From NCBI GenBank assembly GCA_040289115.1, contig PSKS01000011.1, forward strand, positions 1-49,570: 49,570 nucleotides of DNA. Reading direction: 5' to 3'. Source of the DNA: JAUQQI01 sp040289115. Its GTDB lineage: Bacteria > Chloroflexota > Dehalococcoidia > JAUQQI01. The notes under the pieces were generated by a model. That model was not told the DNA's origin. It worked only from the letters and a program-made list of their open reading frames with translations, and did no database searches. Of this stretch, positions 9,780 through 16,697 are shown one piece after another. Numbering within the stretch: position 1 is the first letter of the stretch; every line of letters begins with the position of its first letter. Both the position numbers and the translations under genes were made by a program.

Positions 9780-10901
9780 ATGACGGCAGTTGCCGGCAAC
9801 GAAATTAGGCGCTGGCGGGAGCAGTGGCAGGACGAGGGGGATGCCGAGTTTCTCTACCGGGTCCTGGCCGACCTGGAGGCGGACCCCCGGCGTCGGGACA
9901 TTCTACGGCGGTTGGGGGCGGTGGAGGCCCAGCATCAGGCCGAGTATGCCCGGCTCCTCCGGGAGGCCGGCCGCGACCCCGGCTCCTTCCGCCCAAGCCT
10001 TCGGGCCCGCATCTTAGCCCGGCTGGCCCGCCTGGGCGCCCGAGATGCCGTTATGAACATCCGCCTCCTGGAGGAGGCAACAGAGGTTAAGCAGCTGCTC
10101 CAGACGGCCGCTGGCCAGCGGGGTCCGGCTGATCCGGAGGAGCGGCTGCGGTTTGCCCGGGATGAGGCCCAGCATGCGGAGGTGCTGCGGGAGCTTCTCG
10201 GGCGCACCGGGGAGCCCTGGCACCGGATCGAGACCGGGGGCATCCTTCGGAACCTGGTTTACGGCTTCAACGACGGCCTTACGGCCAACTTCGGCCTTGT
10301 CATGGGGGTGGTGGGCGCTCAGGTGGAACCGGAGGTCATCGTCCTGGCGGGGCTGGCCGGCCTGGTGGCCGACGCCCTTTCCATGGGTGCCAGCGGCTAT
10401 TTGGCCGCCAAAAGCGAACAGGAGGTTTACCAGCACGAGATCGCCCTGGAGCAGGAAGAGATTCGGCTCATGCCTAAGCTGGAGGCCGAGGAGCTGGCCC
10501 TTATCTACGAAGCCAAGGGGATTCCGCCCACCTTAGCTCGTCAGCTGGCGGATCAGATCCTTGCAAGCCCGGAAATAGCCCTCCGGGAGAAGGTTCGGGA
10601 GGAGCTAGGAATCGGCCTCGAATATGGGTCGCCCCTGCGGCAGGGGGTTTTGACCGGGGCGGCCACCGCCCTGGGTGCCGTCATCCCCATCGTGCCGTTT
10701 CTCTTTCTGAGCGGCGACCTGGCCACCGGGGTCTCCTTTGGCATCAGCATGCTTTCCCACTTTTTGGTCGGTGCCGCCCGGAGCGTCTTCACCGGCCGGA
10801 ACCCCATCCGGAGCGGCTTGGATATGTTCTTGGTCGGGCTTGGGGTAGCCGTTGCCGGCTACTTTATCGGCTTCCTCCTCACCGGCCACCTGGTCGGATA
10901 G
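9780..10901 (+). CDS. Ferritin-like domain fused to VIT1/CCC1-type metal transporter
   Basis: 373 residues from ATG 9780 (AGGGGG lies 7 bp ahead; an in-frame start at 9720 lacks family similarity). The first ~150 residues are a rubrerythrin-like di-iron four-helix bundle with ligand motifs AVEAQHQAEY and RDEAQHAEVL (ExxH pairs). Residues ~160-373 are the Vacuolar Iron Transporter fold: NLVYGFNDGLTANFGLVMGV in helix 1, ADALSMGASGYLAAKSEQEVY in helix 2, a cytoplasmic Glu-rich metal loop (EEIRLMPKLEAEELALIYE), then three more helices. Such proteins export or sequester Fe2+/Mn2+. Its 3' end overlaps radC convergently by 23 bp. A TAATAT (9731-9736) could be the -10; no clear -35. Confidence 0.88.
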   Translation: MTAVAGNEIRRWREQWQDEGDAEFLYRVLADLEADPRRRDILRRLGAVEAQHQAEYARLLREAGRDPGSFRPSLRARILARLARLGARDAVMNIRLLEEATEVKQLLQTAAGQRGPADPEERLRFARDEAQHAEVLRELLGRTGEPWHRIETGGILRNLVYGFNDGLTANFGLVMGVVGAQVEPEVIVLAGLAGLVADALSMGASGYLAAKSEQEVYQHEIALEQEEIRLMPKLEAEELALIYEAKGIPPTLARQLADQILASPEIALREKVREELGIGLEYGSPLRQGVLTGAATALGAVIPIVPFLFLSGDLATGVSFGISMLSHFLVGAARSVFTGRNPIRSGLDMFLVGLGVAVAGYFIGFLLTGHLVG

Positions 10902-11637
10902 GCTGGTCCGCATCGGCCCAGAGCCGGGGGTGCCGTTCCCGGATGGAGCAGAACCGCCCTTGGCCTACGACCACGTGGTCTAGGACGGCGATGTCCAGGA
11001 GCCGGCCCGCCTCCACCGCAGCCCGGGTCATCTGAACGTCCTCCGGAGACGGGGTTGGGTCCCCCGATGGGTGGTTGTGGACCAGAATAACCGCGGGGCA
11101 GTTCTCCCGGATGGCTTCCCGGAAGAGCTCCCCGATCCGGACCTGGGCGGCGTTGACGCTACCCTGGTAAACTAGCCGGCTGCCCAGAACCTGGTTCTTG
11201 GAGTTCAAAAGCAGCACCCGCAACTGCTCCTGGGCAAGCCAGGCCATCTCCCCCATCACCAGGGCGGCGACCTCCGCCGGGCTCTTCACCACCGGCCGCT
11301 CCCCCGGCTGCAACGTTGCCAGACGGCGGCCCAGCTCCAGGGCGGCCTTCAGCTCGACGGCCTTCACCTGCCCGATACCTTTTTCGGCGGCCAATTCGCT
11401 AATGGCCGCCCCAGCCAGGCCGTGCAGGCCGCCGAAACGGGTCAGAACCCGCCGGGCCAAATCGAGGACGCTTTCCGAGCGGGTGCCGGTTCGCCAGATG
11501 ATGGCAATGAGTTCGTGGTCGCTCAGGACGGACGGCCCGTGCCGCAAGAGCCGTTCCCGAGGCCGTTCAGTGACCGGCAACTCCCGGATGAGGACGGAGT
11601 AGCTGGGTCGGGGCTCGCGCCTGGGCTCAGTCGACAA
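10879..11637 (-). CDS. radC: RadC family JAB-domain protein
   Basis: 252 residues from a TTG at 11637 that overlaps the ridA stop by 11 bp. A longer reading frame from 11766 would run inside ridA and is Ser/Arg/Pro-rich shadow sequence. The HhH part (LSDHELIAIIWRTGT ... AEKGIGQVKAVELKAALELG) is followed by the JAMM/MPN+ metalloprotease-like motif HNHPSGDPTPSPEDV (HxHPSGxxxPSxxD), so the metal ligands are intact. RadC is common but its role in DNA repair is not established. Last gene of the minus-strand operon with ridA, ligD-pol and the selenoprotein. Confidence 0.88.
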   Translation of the reverse strand: MSTEPRREPRPSYSVLIRELPVTERPRERLLRHGPSVLSDHELIAIIWRTGTRSESVLDLARRVLTRFGGLHGLAGAAISELAAEKGIGQVKAVELKAALELGRRLATLQPGERPVVKSPAEVAALVMGEMAWLAQEQLRVLLLNSKNQVLGSRLVYQGSVNAAQVRIGELFREAIRENCPAVILVHNHPSGDPTPSPEDVQMTRAAVEAGRLLDIAVLDHVVVGQGRFCSIRERHPRLWADADQPIRPGGR

Positions 11638-12010
11638 CGGCGACGGCCTCGATCTCGATAAGCCAGTCCGGCTGGGCCAAACTCTCCACGAAGACGAGGG
11701 TGCTGGCCGGGAAGGGTTCCTTAAAGTAGCGGGCCCTGACCTCCCGAAACTTATCCCGGTGGGCAAAGTGGGTCAGGAAAACCGTGGTCTTCACCACGTC
11801 GTTGAGGCTTGCCCCGGCCGCCTCCAAAACAGCCTTGAGGTTCTCGAAAGCCTGCACCGCCTGGGCCTCGAAGTCGCCGGGTCCCACCAGTTTGCCGTTC
11901 CGGTCGAGGGCAACCTGTCCGGCAACGTAGATGGTGTTCCCGGCCTTCCAGGCGTGGGAATAGCCTGTAGCCGGGTGGACATTCGCCGGCCGGATAACTT
12001 CTTTGCCCAC
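11627..12010 (-). CDS. ridA: RidA/YjgF-family enamine/imine deaminase
   Basis: 127 residues, the usual length. Conserved segments GYSHAWKAGNTIYVAGQVALD, the QAVQAFENLKAVLEAAGASLNDVVKTTVFLT block and RARYFKEPFPASTLVFVESLAQPDWLIEIEAVAVV mark the family, which hydrolyses reactive 2-aminoacrylate-type enamines. The catalytic-site Arg usually found near residue 105 (R-x-P) is replaced here by the sequence FPASTLVFV, so the deaminase assignment is tentative; many subfamily members lack it. It is 21 bp downstream of ligD-pol; the TTG start of radC lies in its 3' end. Confidence 0.85.
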   Translation of the reverse strand: MGKEVIRPANVHPATGYSHAWKAGNTIYVAGQVALDRNGKLVGPGDFEAQAVQAFENLKAVLEAAGASLNDVVKTTVFLTHFAHRDKFREVRARYFKEPFPASTLVFVESLAQPDWLIEIEAVAVVD

Positions 12011-12031
12011 GGGTCACCTCCGTTAGTGGGG

Positions 12032-12952
12032 TTAGCGGCGGTTTAGCCGATCCAGCTTCCGCCGGGCCTCCATCAGGTCGCCTGCGTGCCGGTCTAGGTT
12101 GGCCCAGGGATCGCCCCTATCGGCCAGGCGGGCCGGAACTTCCCGGATATTATACCGCCGGGAGGTAAACCCGGGTTCGTCGATTTCGGACCAGTCCACG
12201 GGTGTCGCCACCGGAGCTCCAGGCTTTGCCCTCACCGCGTAGGGAGCGACTGCCGTTTGGCCGTAGGCATTGCGTTTAGTGTCAATGTAAAGACGGCCAG
12301 CCCGCTCCTCCACCCGTTCTTTAATAGTGATCAGCTTCGAGTACCTCGCGGCCAGCAGTCCAGCTACCCGGTCGGCAAAGGCCCGGACGTCGTCAAAGTC
12401 CAGGTTCCGCTGGATGGGCACGACCACATGGGCGCCCCGGGAGCCGGTAGTCATGATAAAGGGTGGAAGGCCGAGCCGTTGGAGGACCTCCCGCAGCAGG
12501 GTCGCGACGGACCGTACCGGCCCAAAGTCGTCGTCGGGCGGATCCAGGTCGAAGATGAGGCGATCGGGCACCCGAGGTCGGTCGGCCCGGCTCAGCCAGT
12601 TGTGGATGGTGACAGTGCCCAAGTTGGTCAGGTAAACTAGCGCGGCCACATTACCCACCATCGGGTGGGTAATAGTGCCCCCGGAAACCTTGGACACCGT
12701 CACCCGCTGCACCCACTTTGGGAAGTAGTCGTCAGCTTCCTGCTGAATAAAGCCCGGCCGGTCGATCCCATCGGGAAAACGGTGAAGCACGAGGGGGCGG
12801 CCCCGAATGTGCGGCAACATGTGGGGACCCACTGTATGGTAGTAGAGTGCCAGGTCCCGCTTGGTAAATCCATCCTTGGGGAAGACCAGTTTATCGGGGT
12901 GGGTCACTTTCACCGTGTAGCGGCCGACCGTTAACTCCAGCTCCCCGGTCAC
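12032..12952 (-). CDS. LigD-type polymerase/primase (NHEJ) stand-alone domain
   Basis: 306 residues matching the archaeo-eukaryotic primase-like polymerase domain of LigD: DKLVFPKDGFTKRDLALYY near the start, IRGRPLVLHRFPDGID, catalytic FDLDPPDDDF with Asp135 and Asp137, and the nucleotide-binding TGSRGAHVVVPI with His175, ending VDWSEIDEPGF. There is no ATP-dependent ligase or 3'-phosphoesterase domain and no ku gene in the window; partners would have to be elsewhere. It would fill ends in non-homologous end joining, preferring ribonucleotides. 16 bp downstream of the selenoprotein gene and 21 bp upstream of ridA. Confidence 0.9.
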   Translation of the reverse strand: MTGELELTVGRYTVKVTHPDKLVFPKDGFTKRDLALYYHTVGPHMLPHIRGRPLVLHRFPDGIDRPGFIQQEADDYFPKWVQRVTVSKVSGGTITHPMVGNVAALVYLTNLGTVTIHNWLSRADRPRVPDRLIFDLDPPDDDFGPVRSVATLLREVLQRLGLPPFIMTTGSRGAHVVVPIQRNLDFDDVRAFADRVAGLLAARYSKLITIKERVEERAGRLYIDTKRNAYGQTAVAPYAVRAKPGAPVATPVDWSEIDEPGFTSRRYNIREVPARLADRGDPWANLDRHAGDLMEARRKLDRLNRR

Positions 12953-12968
12953 CTTTTCAGCCCTGGTC

Positions 12969-14465
12969 TCAGAAACTTAGGTTTAGGGTGCGAACTTCCC
13001 CGGTCTCCAGGTCGACCACCCGGATGCAGTGGTTGTTCGTGTCGGCGATGAAGGCCTGCCCGGCCGCAACGCTGATGCCACCGGGCTCAGCGAACTGAGC
13101 CTCCCGGCCGGGACCGTCCCGAAAGCCGGCCTCCCCCGACCCGAGCCAGGTGTAGCACCCCCGGGTACCGGGGTAGAGTTTTTTAATTTTATGATTGTAC
13201 GTATCGGCCACGTAAAGGACCCCTTCGTAATAGCAGACGCCGAGGGGATGCTGAAGCCGAACCTGGGGTCCGATGCCATCTACGTCGCCGAATATAAAGA
13301 GGTCTTGACCGACCAGGGTAACCACCGGCGCCCGGGGTTCCAGCCCCACCGACCGGATGCTGCTCGTCTCGCTGTCGGCAAAGTAAAGGCGAGCGCCGTC
13401 GGTGGTAATACCGGAGGTTTGAGCCAGCCAGGCTAGCTCTCGGGGCCCATCCTTTAAGCCTTCGTAGCCGGTCCCCGCAAAAACTTCCAGCGTCCGCCGG
13501 CTTAGGTCCAGGACCCAAATCTGGTGGCAGCCGGCCATGGCGATGTAAAGCCGGTCGCCGAGGACCACGAGGTCCCACGGGGAATTTAGGGGCGTCCCTT
13601 CTGCCGGCCGCGCGCCGCTGAAGGGACGCCCCTGTTCGCCGGTCCCGACCAGGGTCCGGACGTAGCCGGTCACCAGGTCCACCTGCCGGACGGCGTGGCT
13701 TTCGGTGTCGGCGACGAAGAGGGTTGGGCCGTCCAGGGCGAGGCCCTGCGGGCCGGAAAACTTGGCCGTCTCCGACGGGCCGTCGGTAAGCCCGGCCTCG
13801 CCGCTTCCCACCACCTGGTGAACATTGCCGGCGAAGTCGGCCACAATGACCCGGTTGTTGTTCGTATCGGCGATGAAGAGCCGTTCGGTGGTGGCATCGG
13901 CTAGCACCTTGCCCGGGAAGGCCAGGGGCGAGGGCCTGAGTTTCTCCCGCTCTAGGGGAAAACGGACCGGCCGCCGGTCGATGAGGCCCAGGCCGTCGAA
14001 CTCGGCTACCATATCCCGGACCAGGGCCTCCAGCGCGGGATAGGGTAGCTCTCCCTCATGGCGACCGATCAACTTCCCTTCGGGGTCGATGAAGTAAAGG
14101 GTGGGCCAGGCCCGACCGGCGTAGGCCTGCCAGACGGCGAAGTCGCCGTCGTTTATCACCGGGTGCTCGATGCCCAGCCGCACCACCGCTTGCCGCAGGT
14201 TCTCGGTCTCCCGTTCGTTGGGAAACTTCGGGGAGTGGACCCCGATAACGACCAGCTCCTGCGGAAAGCGTCTTTCGAGCTTCCGCAACTGCGGAAGCAT
14301 GTGCAGGCAGTTAATTCAGCAATAGGTCCAGAAGTCGAGGATGACCAGCTTGCCCCGGAACTCCGTCAGGGAGAGGGGCCGGTCGGTGTTAACCCAGTCG
14401 TGGCCCGCCGGAAAATCGGGGGCCCTTACGGTTCCAGCAAAACGGCGCCGGCGGGGTTCGGCCAT
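12969..14465 (-). CDS. Thioredoxin-like/NHL-repeat selenoprotein (NHLRC2-like), in-frame TGA read as Sec50
   Basis: 498 residues when the TGA at 14318-14316 is read as selenocysteine. Start ATG 14465, preceded by AAGGAGGGAG. The N-terminal thioredoxin-like domain reads LSLTEFRGKLVILDFWTYC, then TGA, then INCLHMLPQL. NHLRC2-type proteins have CCINC there, so the TGA replaces the first Cys of the redox CxxC (U50-I-N-C53). A hairpin follows 17 nt after the TGA. After residue ~150 come about six NHL beta-propeller repeats (e.g. LFIADTNNNRVIVADFAGNVHQ, and VADTYNHKIKKL). A start after the TGA (ATG 14300) would remove the thioredoxin strand and active site, so the long form is much preferred. Sequence error of a Cys codon (TGC/TGT) is the alternative. 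Likely thiol-redox enzyme; no signal peptide seen. First gene of an operon with ligD-pol, ridA, radC. Confidence 0.85.
14279..14298 (-). promoter_or_regulatory. Candidate bacterial SECIS hairpin
   Basis: In the mRNA, GCTTCCGC-AACT-GCGGAAGC forms a perfect 8-bp stem with a 4-nt loop, starting 17 nt after the TGA; the loop begins 25 nt after it, within the usual 16-37 nt window for bacterial SECIS apical loops. The loop lacks the G or GU seen in E. coli-type elements, so recognition by SelB is inferred from position and stability. Confidence 0.6.
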
Positions 14466-14515
14466 TTTCGATACTCCCTCCTTACCGCCACTTTAACCAA
14501 CCCGGCTCTTCCCCG

Positions 14516-15340
14516 TCAACCTGGGGCCACGCTGGTCCCGAGGGCCCAAAGAAGCTCGTTGAGATTTTCAAAGACGTAGTCTGGCCGGTCGGCCGCGGCC
14601 AGGTCGCGGCGGGAGCTGAGGCCGGAGAGGACTAGACCGAAGGCGGTGCCGGCCGCCCGGGCGGCCGGAAGGTCGGTCACAAGGGAGTCCCCCACCAGGA
14701 TGGTCTCTTCGGGGGCCACTTCCAGGGTCCGGCAGGCCTCAAGGATGAGCCCCGGCCCCGGCTTACCGATGACGGCGTCCGGCGGCCGCCCAACCACCGC
14801 CTGCAGGGCGCCTACCACCAGGGCGGCCCCCGGAAGGCGACCCGTCTCGGTTGGGATGAACCGGTCGACATTTACGGCCACAAAGGCGGCGCCACCCAGG
14901 ATGGCCTCGGCGGCGCGGGCGAGTTTTTCATAGCTAAGTTGGCGGTCGACTCCGGTCACGACATAATCGGCCGGGGGCGCGTCCACCAGGGCGAGGCCGT
15001 GGGCCGCCAGCTCGGCCCGCAGGCCAGGCGAGCCTACCACCAGCACCCGGGCGCCGGGCCGACGGTCGGCGATAAAGCGGGCGGTGGCCGTGACGGCGGT
15101 CACGACCTGTTTTTCGGCCAGGGGCATGCCGTAATGGCGGAGGGTTGCGGCCAACTCTGAGCGGGAGAGGCGGGAGTTATTGGTCACCACCGCCACCGCC
15201 TTCCCCAGGTTTTTGAGGGCGCCGATAACTTCGGCCGCCCCCGGGACGGGGCCACTGGGGTAGGTCAGGGTGCCGTCCAGGTCGAAAAGGAAGGCCTTGA
15301 AGGCAGCCAGGTTCGGGCGAAGCTCAGCGGGCATGGGCAT
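14516..15340 (-). CDS. HAD-superfamily IIA phosphatase (NagD/phosphoglycolate-phosphatase-like)
   Basis: 274 residues from ATG 15340 (MPMPAELRPNLAAFK); a longer frame from 15448 would cross the tRNA gene and is rejected. HAD motif I is LFDLDGTLTYPSGPVPGA, motif II is VVTNNSRLS, and motif III/IV are VIGKPGPGLILEACR with GDSLVTDLPAARAAGTA. The cap between motifs II and III is the C2b type of NagD/PGP proteins, and length fits. Substrate could be a sugar phosphate, phosphoglycolate or nucleotide. Upstream of the selenoprotein operon by 50 bp; the -35-like TTGACG of the next promoter overlaps its stop. Divergent from tRNA-Pro. Confidence 0.85.
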   Translation of the reverse strand: MPMPAELRPNLAAFKAFLFDLDGTLTYPSGPVPGAAEVIGALKNLGKAVAVVTNNSRLSRSELAATLRHYGMPLAEKQVVTAVTATARFIADRRPGARVLVVGSPGLRAELAAHGLALVDAPPADYVVTGVDRQLSYEKLARAAEAILGGAAFVAVNVDRFIPTETGRLPGAALVVGALQAVVGRPPDAVIGKPGPGLILEACRTLEVAPEETILVGDSLVTDLPAARAAGTAFGLVLSGLSSRRDLAAADRPDYVFENLNELLWALGTSVAPG

Positions 15341-15371
15341 GGTGGTAAAGCGGGGCCGGGCTGACGGGTGA

Positions 15372-15377
15372 TATAAT
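15372..15377 (+). promoter_or_regulatory. -10 element of the tRNA-Pro gene
   Basis: Perfect TATAAT 11 bp before the mature 5' end of the tRNA. No recognisable -35 sequence 17 bp further upstream. Confidence 0.55.
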
Positions 15378-15388
15378 GCTGGACGGAA

Positions 15389-15463
15389 CGGGGTGTGGCG
15401 CAGCCTGGTCAGCGCGCCTGGTTTGGGACCAGGAGGTCCCCGGTTCAAATCCGGGCACCCCGA
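15389..15463 (+). tRNA. tRNA-Pro (UGG anticodon)
   Basis: 75-nt cloverleaf. Acceptor CGGGGTG pairs with CACCCCG and the discriminator is A. The D stem is GCGC/GCGC, and the anticodon stem CCTGG/CCAGG encloses loop TTTGGGA with anticodon TGG. The T arm is CCCGG-TTCAAAT-CCGGG. The 3' CCA is not encoded (ACCC follows), so it must be added by tRNA nucleotidyltransferase. UGG reads CCA, CCG and CCU proline codons. Confidence 0.97.
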
Positions 15464-15484
15464 CCCGACGCCCGGCCCGGTTTT

Positions 15485-16606
15485 TTAGTCGGCGGTGGGT
15501 ACTGGGGCTTCGATGGGCTGCCAGCGGTCCTTTAGCCTTTGCATAAGCCTGGGCAGTGTCGTGTACTCCATCTCCTCCATCGGAAGCCGGTGGGGTTCAA
15601 AGGGCCCATGCCGGCGAAGATAATCGGCCACCACCAGCGCCAGCTCACGGGCCTTATCAAAGGCCGGGTCCCCAAAAAGGTCCAAAGGCCCAATAAGCTT
15701 CCCCTCACTCACCTGAAACCCCGCCGCAATAAGCCTCGGCGGCCCGTCAAAACGGGTACACCGGGCATCAGCAAAACCCACCGGCATCAAGGGCCCATAA
15801 TGCGAGCCACGCATCCAGCCCTCCACCAGGTGCGGATGGCTAAAGGCCTCCAAAATCTCACCTACGGCCGGAAACTCCCCCTGGGCACGCACAATCAAAA
15901 CCGGGTCGTCCTTGCCCACATACCGGCCGGCAATCAAACTCAACCTCTCCGTCGAACTTACCGCCGCAACCTCCCCAGTCGCCCGGCTGTAAACCGCCTT
16001 GACCGCATACCTTAGGGGGCTCCCAATGAAGGCCAAAAGGGCGTAAAGCTCCTCAGGACAGTTAAAAACTACCCGCTTGTGCTCGATGACGTCGTGGACC
16101 TCAAAGGCAAAACCCAAATTTAAAGCCTCGGAGATGACCAGCCCAGCCGTGTTGAAGGGGTCGGCAAAAATCCGGTAAAGGGGCAGGTTAAAGGCCGAGC
16201 CCGCCGAGGTCTTATCGGCCATAAAGATGATGACCGGCTCCGAGCGGCGCTCCTCAAAGCTAAGCTCAGCACAGCCGGGACCTAACCCCCGGATGTTTCC
16301 CGAAAAGGCATCCGAAAGCAGGTCCTGGCCGGCCCCGTAAAGCTTTAAGCCCTTGGCCACCTCCGTTGCGGCCTCAAAGGCCTTCCAGGCTAAAGCGTGA
16401 ATTTCGGGGCTGTCGACCCCCCGGCCGTGGCTTAAGATGAGCTCAAGGTCATCCCCAACGTTTAAAACCCGAAAATCATAAACCAGGCCTTTAGCCTTAG
16501 CCTCCTCAAGGACCTCATTGGCCCGCTTAATCAGCCCCTCATGCATCGAAGAATGACCCACATACCCGCCCACATCCGCCTTCAGCACGCTTAACGTAAC
16601 CCGCAT
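15485..16606 (-). CDS. Fructose-1,6-bisphosphate aldolase/phosphatase (class V, archaeal type)
   Basis: 373 residues from ATG 16606, preceded by AGGAGGGTCGACC. It begins MRVTLSVLKADVGGYVGHSSMHEGL and contains DDLELILSHGRGVDSPEIH, MADKTSAGSAFNLPLYRIFADPFNTAGLVI and GRYVGKDDPVLIVRAQGEFPAVGEI, diagnostic of the bifunctional enzyme that condenses triose phosphates and dephosphorylates FBP for gluconeogenesis. The family is found in archaea and deep-branching thermophilic bacteria. Codon choice differs from neighbours: the 5' two thirds have many A/T-ending and AAA/AAT codons, suggesting high expression or transfer. Regulated by a strong promoter carrying a Rex-like dyad. Confidence 0.93.
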   Translation of the reverse strand: MRVTLSVLKADVGGYVGHSSMHEGLIKRANEVLEEAKAKGLVYDFRVLNVGDDLELILSHGRGVDSPEIHALAWKAFEAATEVAKGLKLYGAGQDLLSDAFSGNIRGLGPGCAELSFEERRSEPVIIFMADKTSAGSAFNLPLYRIFADPFNTAGLVISEALNLGFAFEVHDVIEHKRVVFNCPEELYALLAFIGSPLRYAVKAVYSRATGEVAAVSSTERLSLIAGRYVGKDDPVLIVRAQGEFPAVGEILEAFSHPHLVEGWMRGSHYGPLMPVGFADARCTRFDGPPRLIAAGFQVSEGKLIGPLDLFGDPAFDKARELALVVADYLRRHGPFEPHRLPMEEMEYTTLPRLMQRLKDRWQPIEAPVPTAD

Positions 16607-16632
16607 GGTCGACCCTCCTAAACCCAAAGTTT

Positions 16633-16677
16633 TTGTGCCCTATTTCACAAAGTAGCAGAGATAGGTTTGGTTGTCAA
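16633..16677 (-). promoter_or_regulatory. FBPase promoter with Rex-like operator
   Basis: The minus strand has -35 TTGACA (plus 16672-16677), 17-bp spacer and -10 TACTTT (plus 16649-16654). The 18-bp element TTGTGCCCTATTTCACAA (16633-16650) overlaps the end of the -10 and the start site; it matches the Rex consensus half-sites TTGTG and TTCACAA. Rex senses NADH/NAD+; binding here would repress. The match is visible; the factor is inferred. Confidence 0.6.
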
Positions 16678-16697
16678 CCCGCCTGCTTAAGCTCCCC

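Noticed and set aside
12969..14300. NHL gene starting at ATG 14300 (443 residues), after the TGA
   Set aside because: It would lack the first thioredoxin strand and active site and has no Shine-Dalgarno site; the upstream frame with strong Shine-Dalgarno site encodes exactly the missing part.
14516..15448. Extended start of the HAD phosphatase across tRNA-Pro
   Set aside because: The extra residues are tRNA sequence read on the other strand; the tRNA cloverleaf is complete.
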